Positions 37,768-46,647 of a DNA stretch of 64,000 nucleotides are shown here, in pieces. Position 1 is the first letter of the stretch; every line of letters begins with the position of its first letter. This DNA is from 62-47 sp051954235 (GTDB lineage: Bacteria > Pseudomonadota > Alphaproteobacteria > Rhizobiales > Xanthobacteraceae). The position numbers and the translations under genes were made by a program. The stretch lies in contig JBQCHY010000005.1 of NCBI GenBank assembly GCA_051954235.1, forward strand, positions 1 to 64,000. The letters are read 5' to 3'. The notes beneath the pieces were generated by a model. It did no database searches and had not been told where the DNA came from. It was given only the letters and a program-made list of their open reading frames with translations.

Positions 37768-38006
37768 TCTGCACAACATGGCATAGGTGCAGATTTTTTC
37801 ACTGAACAATGCTGTTCCCAACCGCCTCCATAGCAGCTGGACCTCGGCCGCACGCCTGACTGGCATTAACTATATTGGCCACATCCTTGAAGAGTTAACG
37901 CCATCTCAAGAATTCGACTAAACTTCGAGCGGCCTTAGTGATATGATCCGGCCTATTTTAAGGTCCCTGGTGGACGATATTTCTGTTTGTTCGGGATTGT
38001 CTTCCG

Positions 38007-39392
38007 ATGAGTTTCTTTTTTTCAGCTCGCCCACCGACAGAGCCGGAAAAGGCTTCTGCTCCTTCTGCGGTTCAGACCCAAATCGACTCGGATCGCTTTT
38101 ATCAGGAGTTAATCGATCGCCGCCCCGTCCTGATCGACGAAAAATTGAAGCTTCACGCGAAGATCATCGACGAATTCAACCTGGCAATTCTTGAAAAATT
38201 GCAACACGAAGAATTCGTTCAACAGATCCGCACATATGTTGCCAACTACGTAAGAGCAGAAAATCTCTCCCTCAATCAAAAAGAGCTTCATGCATTCAGC
38301 GAAGAAATCATTGCCGAGATGATTGGCTACGGTCCTATCGAGCCCCTGCTCAAGGACCCAACGATCACCGACATCATGATAAATACGCACGAAGTGTGCT
38401 TCGTTGAACGGTTCGGCAAACTTCATGAGACAAAGGTTCACTTCAAAGACGAAAACCATCTCCTTCGTATCATCAATAAAATAGTTGCCGGCGTGGGGCG
38501 CCGTGTCGATGAATCGTCGCCAATGGTCGACGCACGTCTTCCTGATGGATCTCGCGTTAACATTGCTATCAGACCGATTGCTGTCGATGGCCCGCTGGTT
38601 TCAATCCGGAAATTTTCTGACAAGCCATTCAATATGAATCGCCTGGTCGAACTCGGCTCCGTCCGGCCCCAGATTGCTGAAGTTCTCGAAGCAGCGGTTC
38701 AGGGACGAATCTCGCTGATCGTCTCAGGTGGTACGGGCAGCGGAAAAACCACCCTTCTCAACGCATTGTCCCACTATATCCCTGTTCACGAACGCCTCAT
38801 CACGATCGAAGATGCTGCAGAACTTCAACTGCAACAGCCCCATGTCGGCCGCCTTGAAACCCGACCGGCCAACGCCGAAGGCAAGGGTGAAATTCGACAA
38901 CGCGAACTGATGAAGAACGCCCTGCGCATGAGGCCGGATCGCATTATCGTCGGCGAGTGTCGAGGCGAAGAGGCATTCGATATGCTTCAGGCTATGAACA
39001 CCGGCCACGAAGGCTCCATGACGACCATTCATGCAAACTCGCCGCGTGATGCTGTGAAGCGTCTCGAGCAGATGGTCGGTATGGCCGGTTTGCCCATGAC
39101 CTTGGGAAGTATCCGCAGCCAGATTGCTTCGGCAATCAATCTCGTGGTCCAGGTACAGCGCCTTCCGGATGGAAAACGCCGCCTCACCAGCGTGAGCGAG
39201 ATCACTGGCATGGAAGGCGAAGTAGTTCAGATGCAGGAAATATTCCGGTTCGTGAAGGAATCGACTGATGAGGCGGGCAACATGCGAGGGTCCTTCCGCG
39301 CGACTGGTTTGCGACCAAACTTTCTCAACCAGCTCAAGGCTTACGGGATCGATATTCCGCTGAGTTATTTTGACCCCAGCGTCATCTTGTAG
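38007..39392 (+). CDS. cpaF: Tad pilus secretion ATPase CpaF (TadA)
   Basis: Type II/IV secretion ATPase of 461 residues. It has an N-terminal helical region, then the core with VGRRVDESSPMVDARLPDGS, Walker A SGGTGSGKTTLLN at about 241-253, the Walker B region MRPDRIIVGECRGEEAFDML, and the histidine-box GHEGSMTTIHANSPRDA. It powers pilus extension and retraction at the inner membrane with TadB/TadC. A 239-bp gap separates it from cpaE, and tadB follows after 11 bp. Confidence 0.95.
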   Translation: MSFFFSARPPTEPEKASAPSAVQTQIDSDRFYQELIDRRPVLIDEKLKLHAKIIDEFNLAILEKLQHEEFVQQIRTYVANYVRAENLSLNQKELHAFSEEIIAEMIGYGPIEPLLKDPTITDIMINTHEVCFVERFGKLHETKVHFKDENHLLRIINKIVAGVGRRVDESSPMVDARLPDGSRVNIAIRPIAVDGPLVSIRKFSDKPFNMNRLVELGSVRPQIAEVLEAAVQGRISLIVSGGTGSGKTTLLNALSHYIPVHERLITIEDAAELQLQQPHVGRLETRPANAEGKGEIRQRELMKNALRMRPDRIIVGECRGEEAFDMLQAMNTGHEGSMTTIHANSPRDAVKRLEQMVGMAGLPMTLGSIRSQIASAINLVVQVQRLPDGKRRLTSVSEITGMEGEVVQMQEIFRFVKESTDEAGNMRGSFRATGLRPNFLNQLKAYGIDIPLSYFDPSVIL

Positions 39393-39403
39393 ACGGAGCC
39401 GGC

Positions 39404-40354
39404 GTGGACAGTCTTTGGGGCATCTATCTCGCCATCTTCGCAGCCGTCGTACTGGCGGTGCAGGCCATCTATTTGGTGTTCTTCCGGCTTCGTACGCAAA
39501 AGAAAGCAATCAATCGACGGCTCGCTCTCGGCAGTGAACTGACCAGTTCCGCAAACGTTCTCGAAACATTGCGGAGAGAGCGGGGATTTACAAACGTCAG
39601 CAGTCCCGTTCTTCAAAGGATCAACGATTGGCTGACACAGACCGGCTTGAGCATCAATCGAACGGCGCTTGTTTTTGCCGCAGTCGCTCTCTTCGTTTTC
39701 TTGTTCTTGATTATCGGATTGATTTTCAGATACGGCCCGCTCAGCTTCGTCGCATCGCTTTGCTTGGCCTTGTTCGTTGTCTATTTCTATCTTGCGATCG
39801 CGCGTAGCCGGCGCATTGCCCGCATCGGCGAGCAACTGCCTGACGCGCTCGACATCATTGTTCGCGGCGTCCGCGTCGGCCATCCATTCCCGATGGCTCT
39901 CAATCTGGTCGCGCGCGAAATGCCTGATCCCATCGGCACGGAATTCGGCATGACCGGCGACGAGATCAGCTTTGGACTTGCCATCAAGACTGCCATTGAC
40001 AATCTTTACAGACGCACGGGCCATGAAGACCTGCTGTTCTTTGTGATCGCAATCAGCATCCAGTCGCAAACTGGTGGTAACCTCGGCGAGGTCCTGCATC
40101 GCTTGTCGCGTATGATCCGCGCACGCGCGAAGTTGCGGCTGAAGGTTCGAGCGCTCAGCGCCGAGGGCCGCATGTCCGCTTATGCCCTCACGATCTTTCC
40201 TTTCGTCCTGTTCGGTATCATCTCGTTGGTCTCGCCGGAGTACTTTGGATCAGTCCGACACCATCCACTGATCATGCCGGCAGCCGTTGTCGGACTTTTC
40301 ATGCTCGGCCTCGCGAACATCATTATGTACCGAATGGTCAACGCTAAATCTTAG
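39404..40354 (+). CDS. tadB: Tad pilus inner-membrane platform protein TadB
   Basis: Protein of 316 residues starting at GTG, with type II secretion F-like fold and four main membrane segments (about 5-25, 85-105, 110-130, 270-310). The platform core is visible as IGEQLPDALDIIVRGVRVGHPFPMALNLVAREMPDPIG and SRMIRARAKLRLKVRALSAEGRMSA. It forms the inner-membrane base for pilus assembly with TadC and CpaF. It sits 11 bp after cpaF and 11 bp before tadC. Confidence 0.93.
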   Translation: MDSLWGIYLAIFAAVVLAVQAIYLVFFRLRTQKKAINRRLALGSELTSSANVLETLRRERGFTNVSSPVLQRINDWLTQTGLSINRTALVFAAVALFVFLFLIIGLIFRYGPLSFVASLCLALFVVYFYLAIARSRRIARIGEQLPDALDIIVRGVRVGHPFPMALNLVAREMPDPIGTEFGMTGDEISFGLAIKTAIDNLYRRTGHEDLLFFVIAISIQSQTGGNLGEVLHRLSRMIRARAKLRLKVRALSAEGRMSAYALTIFPFVLFGIISLVSPEYFGSVRHHPLIMPAAVVGLFMLGLANIIMYRMVNAKS

Positions 40355-40365
40355 GAATCCCGAAC

Positions 40366-41295
40366 GTGCTGGATTCGGTCCCATTGCTGGTTGCGTTACT
40401 GTCCTTCGGGACGGTGGCTGCGATCGCGTTCGTCGTGGGTCAACAGATTCTGACCCAATCGCGCATTCAGCGCCGTTTGACGACCCCAGTGGATGCATCT
40501 GCTTCCGGCACCGAACGCGCCCCGAAATCGCTCGACGCTTTCATTACCCGATATTTCAACGAGCAGCGATTTGGCGTGGACGACTCGTTGCGGGGCAAAC
40601 TCCGTCGTGAACTGATCCGAGCCGGGTTCTTCAGGAACGACGCGATTAATTATTACATTTTCGCCCGCATCGCAGCGGTGATTGTTTTACCGGGCATGGC
40701 CTATTTTGCCATAACGGCGTTCATGCCAGCCACGAAGTTTGCGTGGTTGTTGAAACTTCTCGTTATATCGATCTCGCTCCTGGTGGCCGTTTTCGGCCCA
40801 GATGTGTATCTGGCAAGACGCCATCGCGCACTCATCGCCGATTACCGGCGCAGTTTTCCCGACCTTCTCGATCTTCTGGTCGTCTGCGTCGATTCCGGTC
40901 TCAGTCTCGAAGCGGCACTGAATCGGATCACCGATGAAATCCTCAAACAGAACCGCGCTCTCGGATCTAATCTTCTGATGCTCGGCGCAGAAATCCGCGC
41001 CGGCCGCAGTACGGTCGAAGCGCTGGCATCGTTCGCGGATCGATTGGGCCTCGACGAGGCGCGGTCGTTTGCCTTGGTGCTGCGGCAGTCGGTCGAACTC
41101 GGCAGCGATATCGGCGATGCTCTCCGGGTTTTCAGCGATGAAATGCGCGACCGCCGGCTTCTACTAGCCGAGGAACGAGCCAACAAGTTACCCGTCAAAA
41201 TGGTGTTTCCCATGGCGCTGCTGATCTTCCCTGTCATCATGGGGATGATCATGATCCCGCTAGCCATCCGGGTCATCGCGGCAGTGGTGCGCTAG
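40366..41295 (+). CDS. tadC: Tad pilus inner-membrane platform protein TadC
   Basis: Protein of 309 residues beginning at GTG. It has a type II secretion F-like fold with the platform core YRRSFPDLLDLLVVCVDSGLSLEAALNRI and LRVFSDEMRDRRLLLAEERANKLPVKMVFPMALLIFPV, and membrane segments near 5-25, 95-145 and 280-309. Partner of TadB. The gene follows tadB by 11 bp in a tight operon. Confidence 0.93.
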   Translation: MLDSVPLLVALLSFGTVAAIAFVVGQQILTQSRIQRRLTTPVDASASGTERAPKSLDAFITRYFNEQRFGVDDSLRGKLRRELIRAGFFRNDAINYYIFARIAAVIVLPGMAYFAITAFMPATKFAWLLKLLVISISLLVAVFGPDVYLARRHRALIADYRRSFPDLLDLLVVCVDSGLSLEAALNRITDEILKQNRALGSNLLMLGAEIRAGRSTVEALASFADRLGLDEARSFALVLRQSVELGSDIGDALRVFSDEMRDRRLLLAEERANKLPVKMVFPMALLIFPVIMGMIMIPLAIRVIAAVVR

Positions 41296-41435
41296 GGATA
41301 CACCTTTTGAAAAAAGACACCTAAGAGACGACGACCACCGGCCAGGATCTCCTCACCCGCTTGATTGATCGAGGGAAATGGCGCTCACTGCAGGGAATGG
41401 AAGCCTGCGACATTTCGGTCTTCCGGGGGCTACCC

Positions 41436-41960
41436 GTGAATTTTTTGAAGTTTTTGTTAGTTATTTGTCCCGCGCTGATTCTGGCTGCTTGCCAGACGGT
41501 TGACCCGTCGTTGCCTCTCGAGGCCACGCCCCAGCCGCAAACGACGCCGACCCTCCAGCGTCCCGATGAAGCGAAGTATTACCCCTCAGATGAACCGTTG
41601 CGGATGGGTATCGAGCAGTTCAACCGGGGTAACTACGGCCTGGCCGAGAACTACTTCCGCGACGCGACCGAGAAAATGCCGCGCGATGCCACCGCATGGG
41701 TCGGTTTGGCTGCGAGCTACGACCGGCTCCGCCGCTTCGATCTGGCCGACCGGGCGTATTCAGTCGCTGTCAAGCTGAGAGGCGAGACGCCGGAAATTCT
41801 GAACAACATCGGCTACTCGTATATGTTGCGAGGCAATCTGGTGGCTGCGCGAAAGAAATTCCTGAAGGCTTACGAGCGGGAGCCGGACAATCCGATGATC
41901 GTCAACAATCTCAAACTGCTCAATTCGAGTTACAAGTTCGTCGAGCGCAACAATAATTAA
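41436..41960 (+). CDS. tadD: Tad pilus assembly lipoprotein TadD (TPR protein)
   Basis: I start it at GTG 41436, with GGGGG seven bases ahead, giving 174 residues. A lipoprotein signal (FLKFLLVICPALILAACQT, lipobox LAAC) is followed by tetratricopeptide repeats (RMGIEQFNRGNYGLAENYF, WVGLAASYDRLRRFDLADRA, ILNNIGYSYMLRGNLVAARK). TadD lipoproteins help assemble the outer-membrane secretin. An alternative TTG at 41361 would bury the signal sequence and is unlikely. Confidence 0.85.
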   Translation: MNFLKFLLVICPALILAACQTVDPSLPLEATPQPQTTPTLQRPDEAKYYPSDEPLRMGIEQFNRGNYGLAENYFRDATEKMPRDATAWVGLAASYDRLRRFDLADRAYSVAVKLRGETPEILNNIGYSYMLRGNLVAARKKFLKAYEREPDNPMIVNNLKLLNSSYKFVERNNN

Positions 41961-42059
41961 GCCTTCGAATTAGGTTGCAGTGGCGCGATAGCGGCCGACG
42001 GTTCTTTCCTTCCGGCCACGATTTACGAAATTTCAATTCAGGTTTCGTAGCCTTGCGGA

Positions 42060-42560
42060 ATGAATCGCTTGGCTCGTCTACAGCTTATTGGCCCCCTCGC
42101 TCTGCTGGCCGCATTGTCGGCGGCCGAGAGCGCAGCTTTGGCGTTGAGTATGTCGCCCACCTCCGAATGGTTGTGGTTCATTAATCTGAGAATGTTCGGG
42201 CTGTTTCAAAAAAGTTATTATCTGATCGGCGAAGCGATCTCGTTCCCCTACGCGCAGTTGACGATCGCATTCGCGCTGGCTGCGGCAGCAATTGCCGGAG
42301 CCATGTTCGGAAAACGCCTGCTGCTATCGCTTGCCAGCAATCTCAGCTTCTTTTTCGTTTGCGCCACCGGATATGCGGCGGCGACGATGGATTCCTTCTC
42401 ACCGGCGGCAGCGATGAATGCCGTCGCGATCGCGCCGGCAAGGACGGTGTTGCCCCACGGCACGGATGCCTGGGTGCTGGTGGCACTTCTGGCGGCCACC
42501 CTTCCCTCGTTCGTCGTCTCGCATTTGATCTATCTTCGCGCGGCGCGCGCGTCGAACTGA
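42060..42560 (+). CDS. Membrane protein of unknown function within the Tad locus
   Basis: Small protein of 166 residues with about four membrane segments (about 8-30, 62-82, 88-110, 138-158) and no recognised domain. Its stop overlaps the cpaA start by one base (TGATG), so the two are translationally coupled and it is probably a pilus-locus component. Homologues seem limited to relatives, as far as I can tell from memory. It is not an obvious TadV or pilin. Confidence 0.65.
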   Translation: MNRLARLQLIGPLALLAALSAAESAALALSMSPTSEWLWFINLRMFGLFQKSYYLIGEAISFPYAQLTIAFALAAAAIAGAMFGKRLLLSLASNLSFFFVCATGYAAATMDSFSPAAAMNAVAIAPARTVLPHGTDAWVLVALLAATLPSFVVSHLIYLRAARASN

Positions 42561-43132
42561 TGCAGGCGGCGCTGGCGGCCAACCTGGTGTTGATCGTGAC
42601 AGCGGGAACGCTGTTCTACGTCGCGGTGACCGACCTCAGACAATTCACGATCCGCAATGAACTGGTCGCGGTGCTGACCGGGCTCTATGTCCTGTGGGCC
42701 CTTCTGTCGGGGCGCTGGGTTGCGATGCATTGGCACCTCGCACTCGCCGCCGGCATGTTTGTCATTTTCTTTGTGGCCTACGCACACGGTGTGCTGGGTG
42801 GCGGCGACGTCAAGCTCCTCACCATCGCATTCCTCTGGACCGGTATCGAATGCGCGCTCTTGTTTGCAATCGTAATGCTGATCTTCGCCATCATTCAACT
42901 TGTCTTCGTTCGGCTAAACTGGATCAGGCACAAGAAAGTCCGCGACCGCAAGAAAATCCCGTTCGGCCCAGCAATTGCCGGCGCGCTGATCGTCACGATC
43001 ATGTCGGGATGTCTCGAAGGACACGTCTGGTTTGGCGCAAGCTGGCTCGATTACTTGCGTCCGTCCTGGTATCAGCTTCCGGGCGATCGCGACCTGACGA
43101 TCGACAACCTTCAGCGCCAACTCAACCGCTGA
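42560..43132 (+). CDS. cpaA: Prepilin peptidase CpaA (A24 family)
   Basis: From the ATG overlapping the previous stop, 190 residues with about five membrane segments. Both catalytic aspartates of A24 peptidases are visible: Asp in YVAVTDLRQFTIRNELV and in the GxGD-type motif VLGGGDVKLLTIAF. It removes the short leader of Flp pilin and pseudopilins at the inner membrane. The C-terminal 50 residues (after IAGALIVTIMSGC) are extra. It ends 4 bp before the convergent gene at 43137. Confidence 0.92.
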   Translation: MQAALAANLVLIVTAGTLFYVAVTDLRQFTIRNELVAVLTGLYVLWALLSGRWVAMHWHLALAAGMFVIFFVAYAHGVLGGGDVKLLTIAFLWTGIECALLFAIVMLIFAIIQLVFVRLNWIRHKKVRDRKKIPFGPAIAGALIVTIMSGCLEGHVWFGASWLDYLRPSWYQLPGDRDLTIDNLQRQLNR

Positions 43133-43136
43133 GCTT

Positions 43137-43490
43137 TCAACGTCCACCTCCACCACCCACCGACGACGAAAAGCCGGTGCTTTGTGATGAAATAGCTGGC
43201 GGCGCTTCGGGCAACTTGCTGACGTCGCGATAACGCTCGATGGCGCCGACCATGCGCTGGCCATTGGCGGACAACTGCTTGTTGCGCACATTGCGCGGCC
43301 ACGGATCAATCATATGGGTCGCGGCGTTCACCCGGCTGGCATCCCCAGCACCGGCGGTGATGGTATCAGTGCGCTGAAGGTAATGCTCCGATGGATCGTC
43401 CCAAGCTGGTGGGGACGGCAGATTATAATGGCAGTTCGCGAACCCGATCTGGCAGGCCAGGATTGCGCCGAGCGGCGAGAGCTTCCACAT
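43137..43490 (-). CDS. Small pilus-locus protein after cpaC (position of CpaD)
   Basis: Predicted 117 residues from the ATG 43490, with AGAGGTGA inside the end of cpaC as ribosome site; the two genes are coupled (7-bp gap). The N-terminus is hydrophobic with a cysteine near residue 13 (MWKLSPLGAILACQ), possibly a lipoprotein or a simple signal peptide. The rest includes DPSEHYLQRTDTITAGAG, ATHMIDPWPRNV and a glycine-rich end. It is about half the usual length of CpaD, whose gene normally lies here, and I cannot confirm homology. It may be a shortened functional substitute. Confidence 0.6.
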   Translation of the reverse strand: MWKLSPLGAILACQIGFANCHYNLPSPPAWDDPSEHYLQRTDTITAGAGDASRVNAATHMIDPWPRNVRNKQLSANGQRMVGAIERYRDVSKLPEAPPAISSQSTGFSSSVGGGGGR

Positions 43491-43497
43491 CACGATG

Positions 43498-45012
43498 TCA
43501 CCTCTTGTAAACCGGGCCGCTCCTGCCCTCATCGATCTGAATAATGTGACCATAGGGACCATTCACGCCGCCGCCATTGGTTACATAGTCGTTATAGTCC
43601 TTCTTCCGCTCGAGCTGGCCCATCAGGAATTTATCGACGTCGTTACCCGGCAGGCGGCTGTCGAGTGGCGAGGCGAGCCGGTCGCCCGGCGCCGCCGGCC
43701 GAACCAGATGCGGCGTCACGATGATCACCAGATCAGTTTCGTTCTTCTGATAACCCGTACTGCGGAACAAGGTGCCGAGCACCGGCACCGATCCGATCCA
43801 AGGCAGTTGCGAGATATCGCTCTTGTTTGTGGCCTGTAACAAACCGGCGATGGCGAAGCTCTGACCATCGCGCAGTTCGATGGTGGTGCGCGCTTCACGC
43901 TTGGTCAGCGACGGAATCTGGAAGCCGGAAATCTGCACACCCTGGGTAAAATCCAGTTCGCTGACGGAGGGAGCGAGCCGCAGATTGATAAGCCCCCGCG
44001 CGAGGACGGTCGGCATGAAGGTCAGTTCGACACCGAACCGCTTGAACTGAACGGTAATTGAATTGGTGCCGCCACCGCCGCCGGGCTGCACCACCGGCAC
44101 CGGGAATTCGCCGCCAGCTAAGAAACTGGCCGTGTCACCGGACAACGCGACCAAGTTCGGTTCGGCCAGCTTGCGCACCAAGCCCTTGCTCTCCAGCGCG
44201 TTCACCATCAGATCGACCGTGGTGCCGCTGTTGACCAGATTGGCAATCGCGACGCCGAACGGGTTGCCGCTGGTCGCACCGGCCAGCGCGCCAATCGACT
44301 GGAAGATCGGGATGCCGCTGCTGCCGTCATTCACTCCCGGTTGCGTACCCATCACCGGCGCGCCAAGACCTGTACTGATGCCGCGGCCGGCGCGCTGGAC
44401 ATACCAGTTCACGCCCAGTTGCTCGCCCGCCGCGCGAGAGACTTCGAGAAACTGGACCTTGAGCATCACCTGTTGCGAGGGCGCGACCTTCATCGCGTTG
44501 ACGACGGGTGTATCCTTGGCCAGCCCCTTGGCGACCGTTACCGCGCGGTCGGCCGCCTCGGCGTCACGCGCCTCACCGCTCAGCACCACTTGCCCGCCGG
44601 CGCTATTGACGCGAATACCACCGCTATCGGTGCTGGCGCCAATCTTCTCCCGCAGCGTGCCCGTGTCCGGCGTCACGTCGATATCGAGAATACCGACCAA
44701 ATGCATGCTGGAATCGAACATCGAAATATTGGTGGTGCCGATCTTCTTGCCTTGAATGTAGATCGAATGATCCGACATCGGCAGCACGTCAGCGATTTCG
44801 GGAGCGGCAATCACGGCGGTGGCGAACGGCTTGTCGATCCGGAACGTACGTGACTTGGCAAGGGTCACGACGACCTTGTGGACCCGACCACTCTGCACTT
44901 CCCGTGCCTGAACCCCTTGCGCTTGTGTCGGTCCGATAGACCCGAAGGTTACACCAGCGAGCAGAACGCCCGCCGCAAACAGCAAGCCGTATGAAAAACT
45001 ACGACCCCACAT
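43498..45012 (-). CDS. cpaC: Tad pilus outer-membrane secretin CpaC (RcpA)
   Basis: Protein of 504 residues with a signal peptide (SFSYGLLFAAGVLLAGVTFG). An N-terminal secretin domain (about 40-110, KVVVTLAKSRTFRIDKPFAT), a BON-like domain (about 120-185), and the secretin core (about 195-450: ALESKGLVRKLAEPNLVALS, ELTFMPTVLARGLINLRLAP, DGQSFAIAGLL, ELVIIVTP-like LVIIVTPHLV) follow. It forms the outer-membrane pore for the pilus. It is co-transcribed with cpaB upstream (46-bp gap) and the small gene downstream. Confidence 0.93.
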   Translation of the reverse strand: MWGRSFSYGLLFAAGVLLAGVTFGSIGPTQAQGVQAREVQSGRVHKVVVTLAKSRTFRIDKPFATAVIAAPEIADVLPMSDHSIYIQGKKIGTTNISMFDSSMHLVGILDIDVTPDTGTLREKIGASTDSGGIRVNSAGGQVVLSGEARDAEAADRAVTVAKGLAKDTPVVNAMKVAPSQQVMLKVQFLEVSRAAGEQLGVNWYVQRAGRGISTGLGAPVMGTQPGVNDGSSGIPIFQSIGALAGATSGNPFGVAIANLVNSGTTVDLMVNALESKGLVRKLAEPNLVALSGDTASFLAGGEFPVPVVQPGGGGGTNSITVQFKRFGVELTFMPTVLARGLINLRLAPSVSELDFTQGVQISGFQIPSLTKREARTTIELRDGQSFAIAGLLQATNKSDISQLPWIGSVPVLGTLFRSTGYQKNETDLVIIVTPHLVRPAAPGDRLASPLDSRLPGNDVDKFLMGQLERKKDYNDYVTNGGGVNGPYGHIIQIDEGRSGPVYKR

Positions 45013-45058
45013 CTCGATATCCCCCGAAACTAACGCCCGAACACAGATCGGAACGCAT

Positions 45059-45967
45059 TCAGCGTCCCCCGGCCGCTCCCGAATTGTCGTCCTGTACTAC
45101 TGTGTACTCTTCACGCTTCATGCCGCGCACAATCGCCACTGTCGTCGTTTCAAGCGATTTCTTTTCCACGACAGGCGCCGGTGCAGGTGTCGACGACTGT
45201 GCCGTTGCTGCAGGCACGATAACTGGAGTGGTTTTCTTCTCTGTCTCAGGGTCCGCCAGCGCAAGATCGCGATCCGAGACGCGCTTGCTGGCTTCGACTT
45301 CGGAATTACCCGACTGCCGTAGCACCAGTGAGAGCCGGCCGATATTGGCGGCGAGCAGCACTTTCTGCGCCTCTTCGGGCGTCACCTCGAGCGTGACCGC
45401 CTTCGCCACTGTCGGCTTTCCGGTGGTATCAGAAGTGGATTGATCCAGCGCGAGGACTTTGACGTTCTGGAGAATGATATCGGAATAAGCGCGATTATTT
45501 GCGCCGGACGGCGAGCGGATCAGGACGACATCAACGCGGTCGCCCAGCCGGATCAAGCCAGCAACGCCGCGTACGTCATCGACGCTGACGGTGACCGCCC
45601 GCTTGTCGGCATCGAGTTGCGAGGACAATGAGCCGGATTGTCCGGGTGCCGTGATCTTGGTGCGCAGCACCGGCTCATTTCGTTCGATCGCAGCGAGCAC
45701 CAAGCGCTTGCCGTCCTTCAGCAGATCCTTCTTGCTGGTGAAGGCACCATCCGGCAGCGGCGCCGCTGCTGCCCACGGGATTTCGCTGGTATTGCTGTCC
45801 GACAACGCCGAGCCGACGGCGAGCGGGCTGGAGGCGACAACAACTGTCTGTGTCGGCTGCTGGCCGGCCAATTGGCTCTGGCTGCGCAGCCAGTTGACCG
45901 CAAGAAATGCCGCAAGCGCACCCATAACCAGGGCGGCAAATGTGATCAAAACATTGCTCGAGCGCAT
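45059..45967 (-). CDS. cpaB: Tad pilus assembly protein CpaB (RcpC)
   Basis: Protein of 302 residues with one N-terminal membrane anchor (VLITFAALVMGALAAFLAVN). A SAF-like domain (about 45-115) and the CpaB C-terminal domain (SVDDVRGVAGLIRLGDRVDVV, AVTLEVTPEEAQKVLLAANIGRL split over about 125-225) follow. The last 60 residues are low-complexity (PAPAPVVEKKS). It is a periplasmic partner of the secretin CpaC. A rho-independent terminator lies between it and the pilin gene upstream. Confidence 0.9.
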   Translation of the reverse strand: MRSSNVLITFAALVMGALAAFLAVNWLRSQSQLAGQQPTQTVVVASSPLAVGSALSDSNTSEIPWAAAAPLPDGAFTSKKDLLKDGKRLVLAAIERNEPVLRTKITAPGQSGSLSSQLDADKRAVTVSVDDVRGVAGLIRLGDRVDVVLIRSPSGANNRAYSDIILQNVKVLALDQSTSDTTGKPTVAKAVTLEVTPEEAQKVLLAANIGRLSLVLRQSGNSEVEASKRVSDRDLALADPETEKKTTPVIVPAATAQSSTPAPAPVVEKKSLETTTVAIVRGMKREEYTVVQDDNSGAAGGR

Positions 45968-46050
45968 CGAAACGCCTCGTAAAAACCAGACGGCCGGCGC
46001 GACCCGACCCGCTGAAATAATTCATCCGCAACTATACCGGCCACCCAACA

Positions 46051-46094
46051 ACAAAAACGGCCCGGACACCACGATTTTCGGGGCGTCCGGGCCG
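46051..46094 (-). terminator. Rho-independent terminator after the Flp pilin gene
   Basis: Stem CGGCCCGGAC / GTCCGGGCCG followed on the minus strand by TTTTTGTTGTT. Its place after flp and before cpaB suits high pilin mRNA with lower read-through into the assembly genes. Confidence 0.85.
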
Positions 46095-46137
46095 CTTGAC
46101 TCAGATTTGCATGCTTGAGCGGCAAAAGAGCAACAAC

Positions 46138-46335
46138 TCAGCCCTTTGTGCAGCCGACACCAGTTGTAAGTTTATCGCATAGAGCTGACCACTGCCCGTT
46201 GACCCAACCGCCAACCGACACGATTGTGACGATTACCGCAACAACCAGAATGCCCAGCAGCACGGTGTATTCGATGAGGGCAGCACCCTCCTCGTCCTTG
46301 AACAAATTTTTCGCAGCCTGGAGATACTTACTCAT
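46138..46335 (-). CDS. flp: Flp-type major pilin
   Basis: Short prepilin of 65 residues. Leader MSKYLQAAKNLFKDEEG is cut after Gly17 by CpaA, leaving AALIEYTVLLGILVVAVIVT, which has the conserved Glu5-Tyr6 and a hydrophobic helix. Two cysteines near the C-terminus (SALCDKLTTGVGCTKG) may form a disulfide loop. It is followed by a strong terminator and preceded by a region with CtrA-like boxes. Pilus subunit for adhesion and surface sensing. Confidence 0.93.
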   Translation of the reverse strand: MSKYLQAAKNLFKDEEGAALIEYTVLLGILVVAVIVTIVSVGGWVNGQWSALCDKLTTGVGCTKG

Positions 46336-46461
46336 CTCATTCTCCGTGTAATCAATGAAGTGATGTCTTTGAGCAATGGCGTGGCGTTGAGGCTGTCGGA
46401 AAATACTCAGCGCAACCCCAGCATTCTCGTCCGGCGGCTATGCCCGTCGGCAAGGAATGGA

Positions 46462-46476
46462 TTAATAATGCGTTAA
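46462..46476. promoter_or_regulatory. CtrA-like box TTAA-N7-TTAA upstream of flp
   Basis: TTAA, seven bases, TTAA is the full consensus for the alphaproteobacterial cell-cycle regulator CtrA, which drives pilA in Caulobacter. It reads the same on both strands and lies about 127 bp before the pilin start. Confidence 0.55.
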
Positions 46477-46512
46477 ACGCGCAATTTTAGTCAATTCAAT
46501 TTCGAATCGTTC

Positions 46513-46528
46513 TTAGGATATCCTTAAC
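46513..46528. promoter_or_regulatory. Second, imperfect CtrA-like box upstream of flp
   Basis: TTAG-N7-TTAAC, one mismatch to the TTAA-N7-TTAAC consensus, 36 bp further upstream than the perfect box. Paired boxes are common at CtrA-controlled promoters; function here is inferred. Confidence 0.4.
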
Positions 46529-46647
46529 GCCAGAGCGTGTTAGCGCCGTTAGGTCAGCACTCCCCAAAAGGGGTACCTCCCATGGAGGAGTAAAGCCGCC
46601 CGCGTGGCTTGCGCGTGCGAAGGCCCGCCTTCCGCGCCCCCGCCCCA

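Larger units (their letters stand above)
46336..46647. other. Regulatory region upstream of flp
   Basis: This 312-bp gap between rseP and flp has no gene. It contains the two CtrA-like boxes listed separately and short palindromes (CCCCAAAAGGGG at 46562-46573 and CCTCC-CAT-GGAGG at 46576-46588) that may end the rseP transcript or bind a regulator. Confidence 0.55.
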
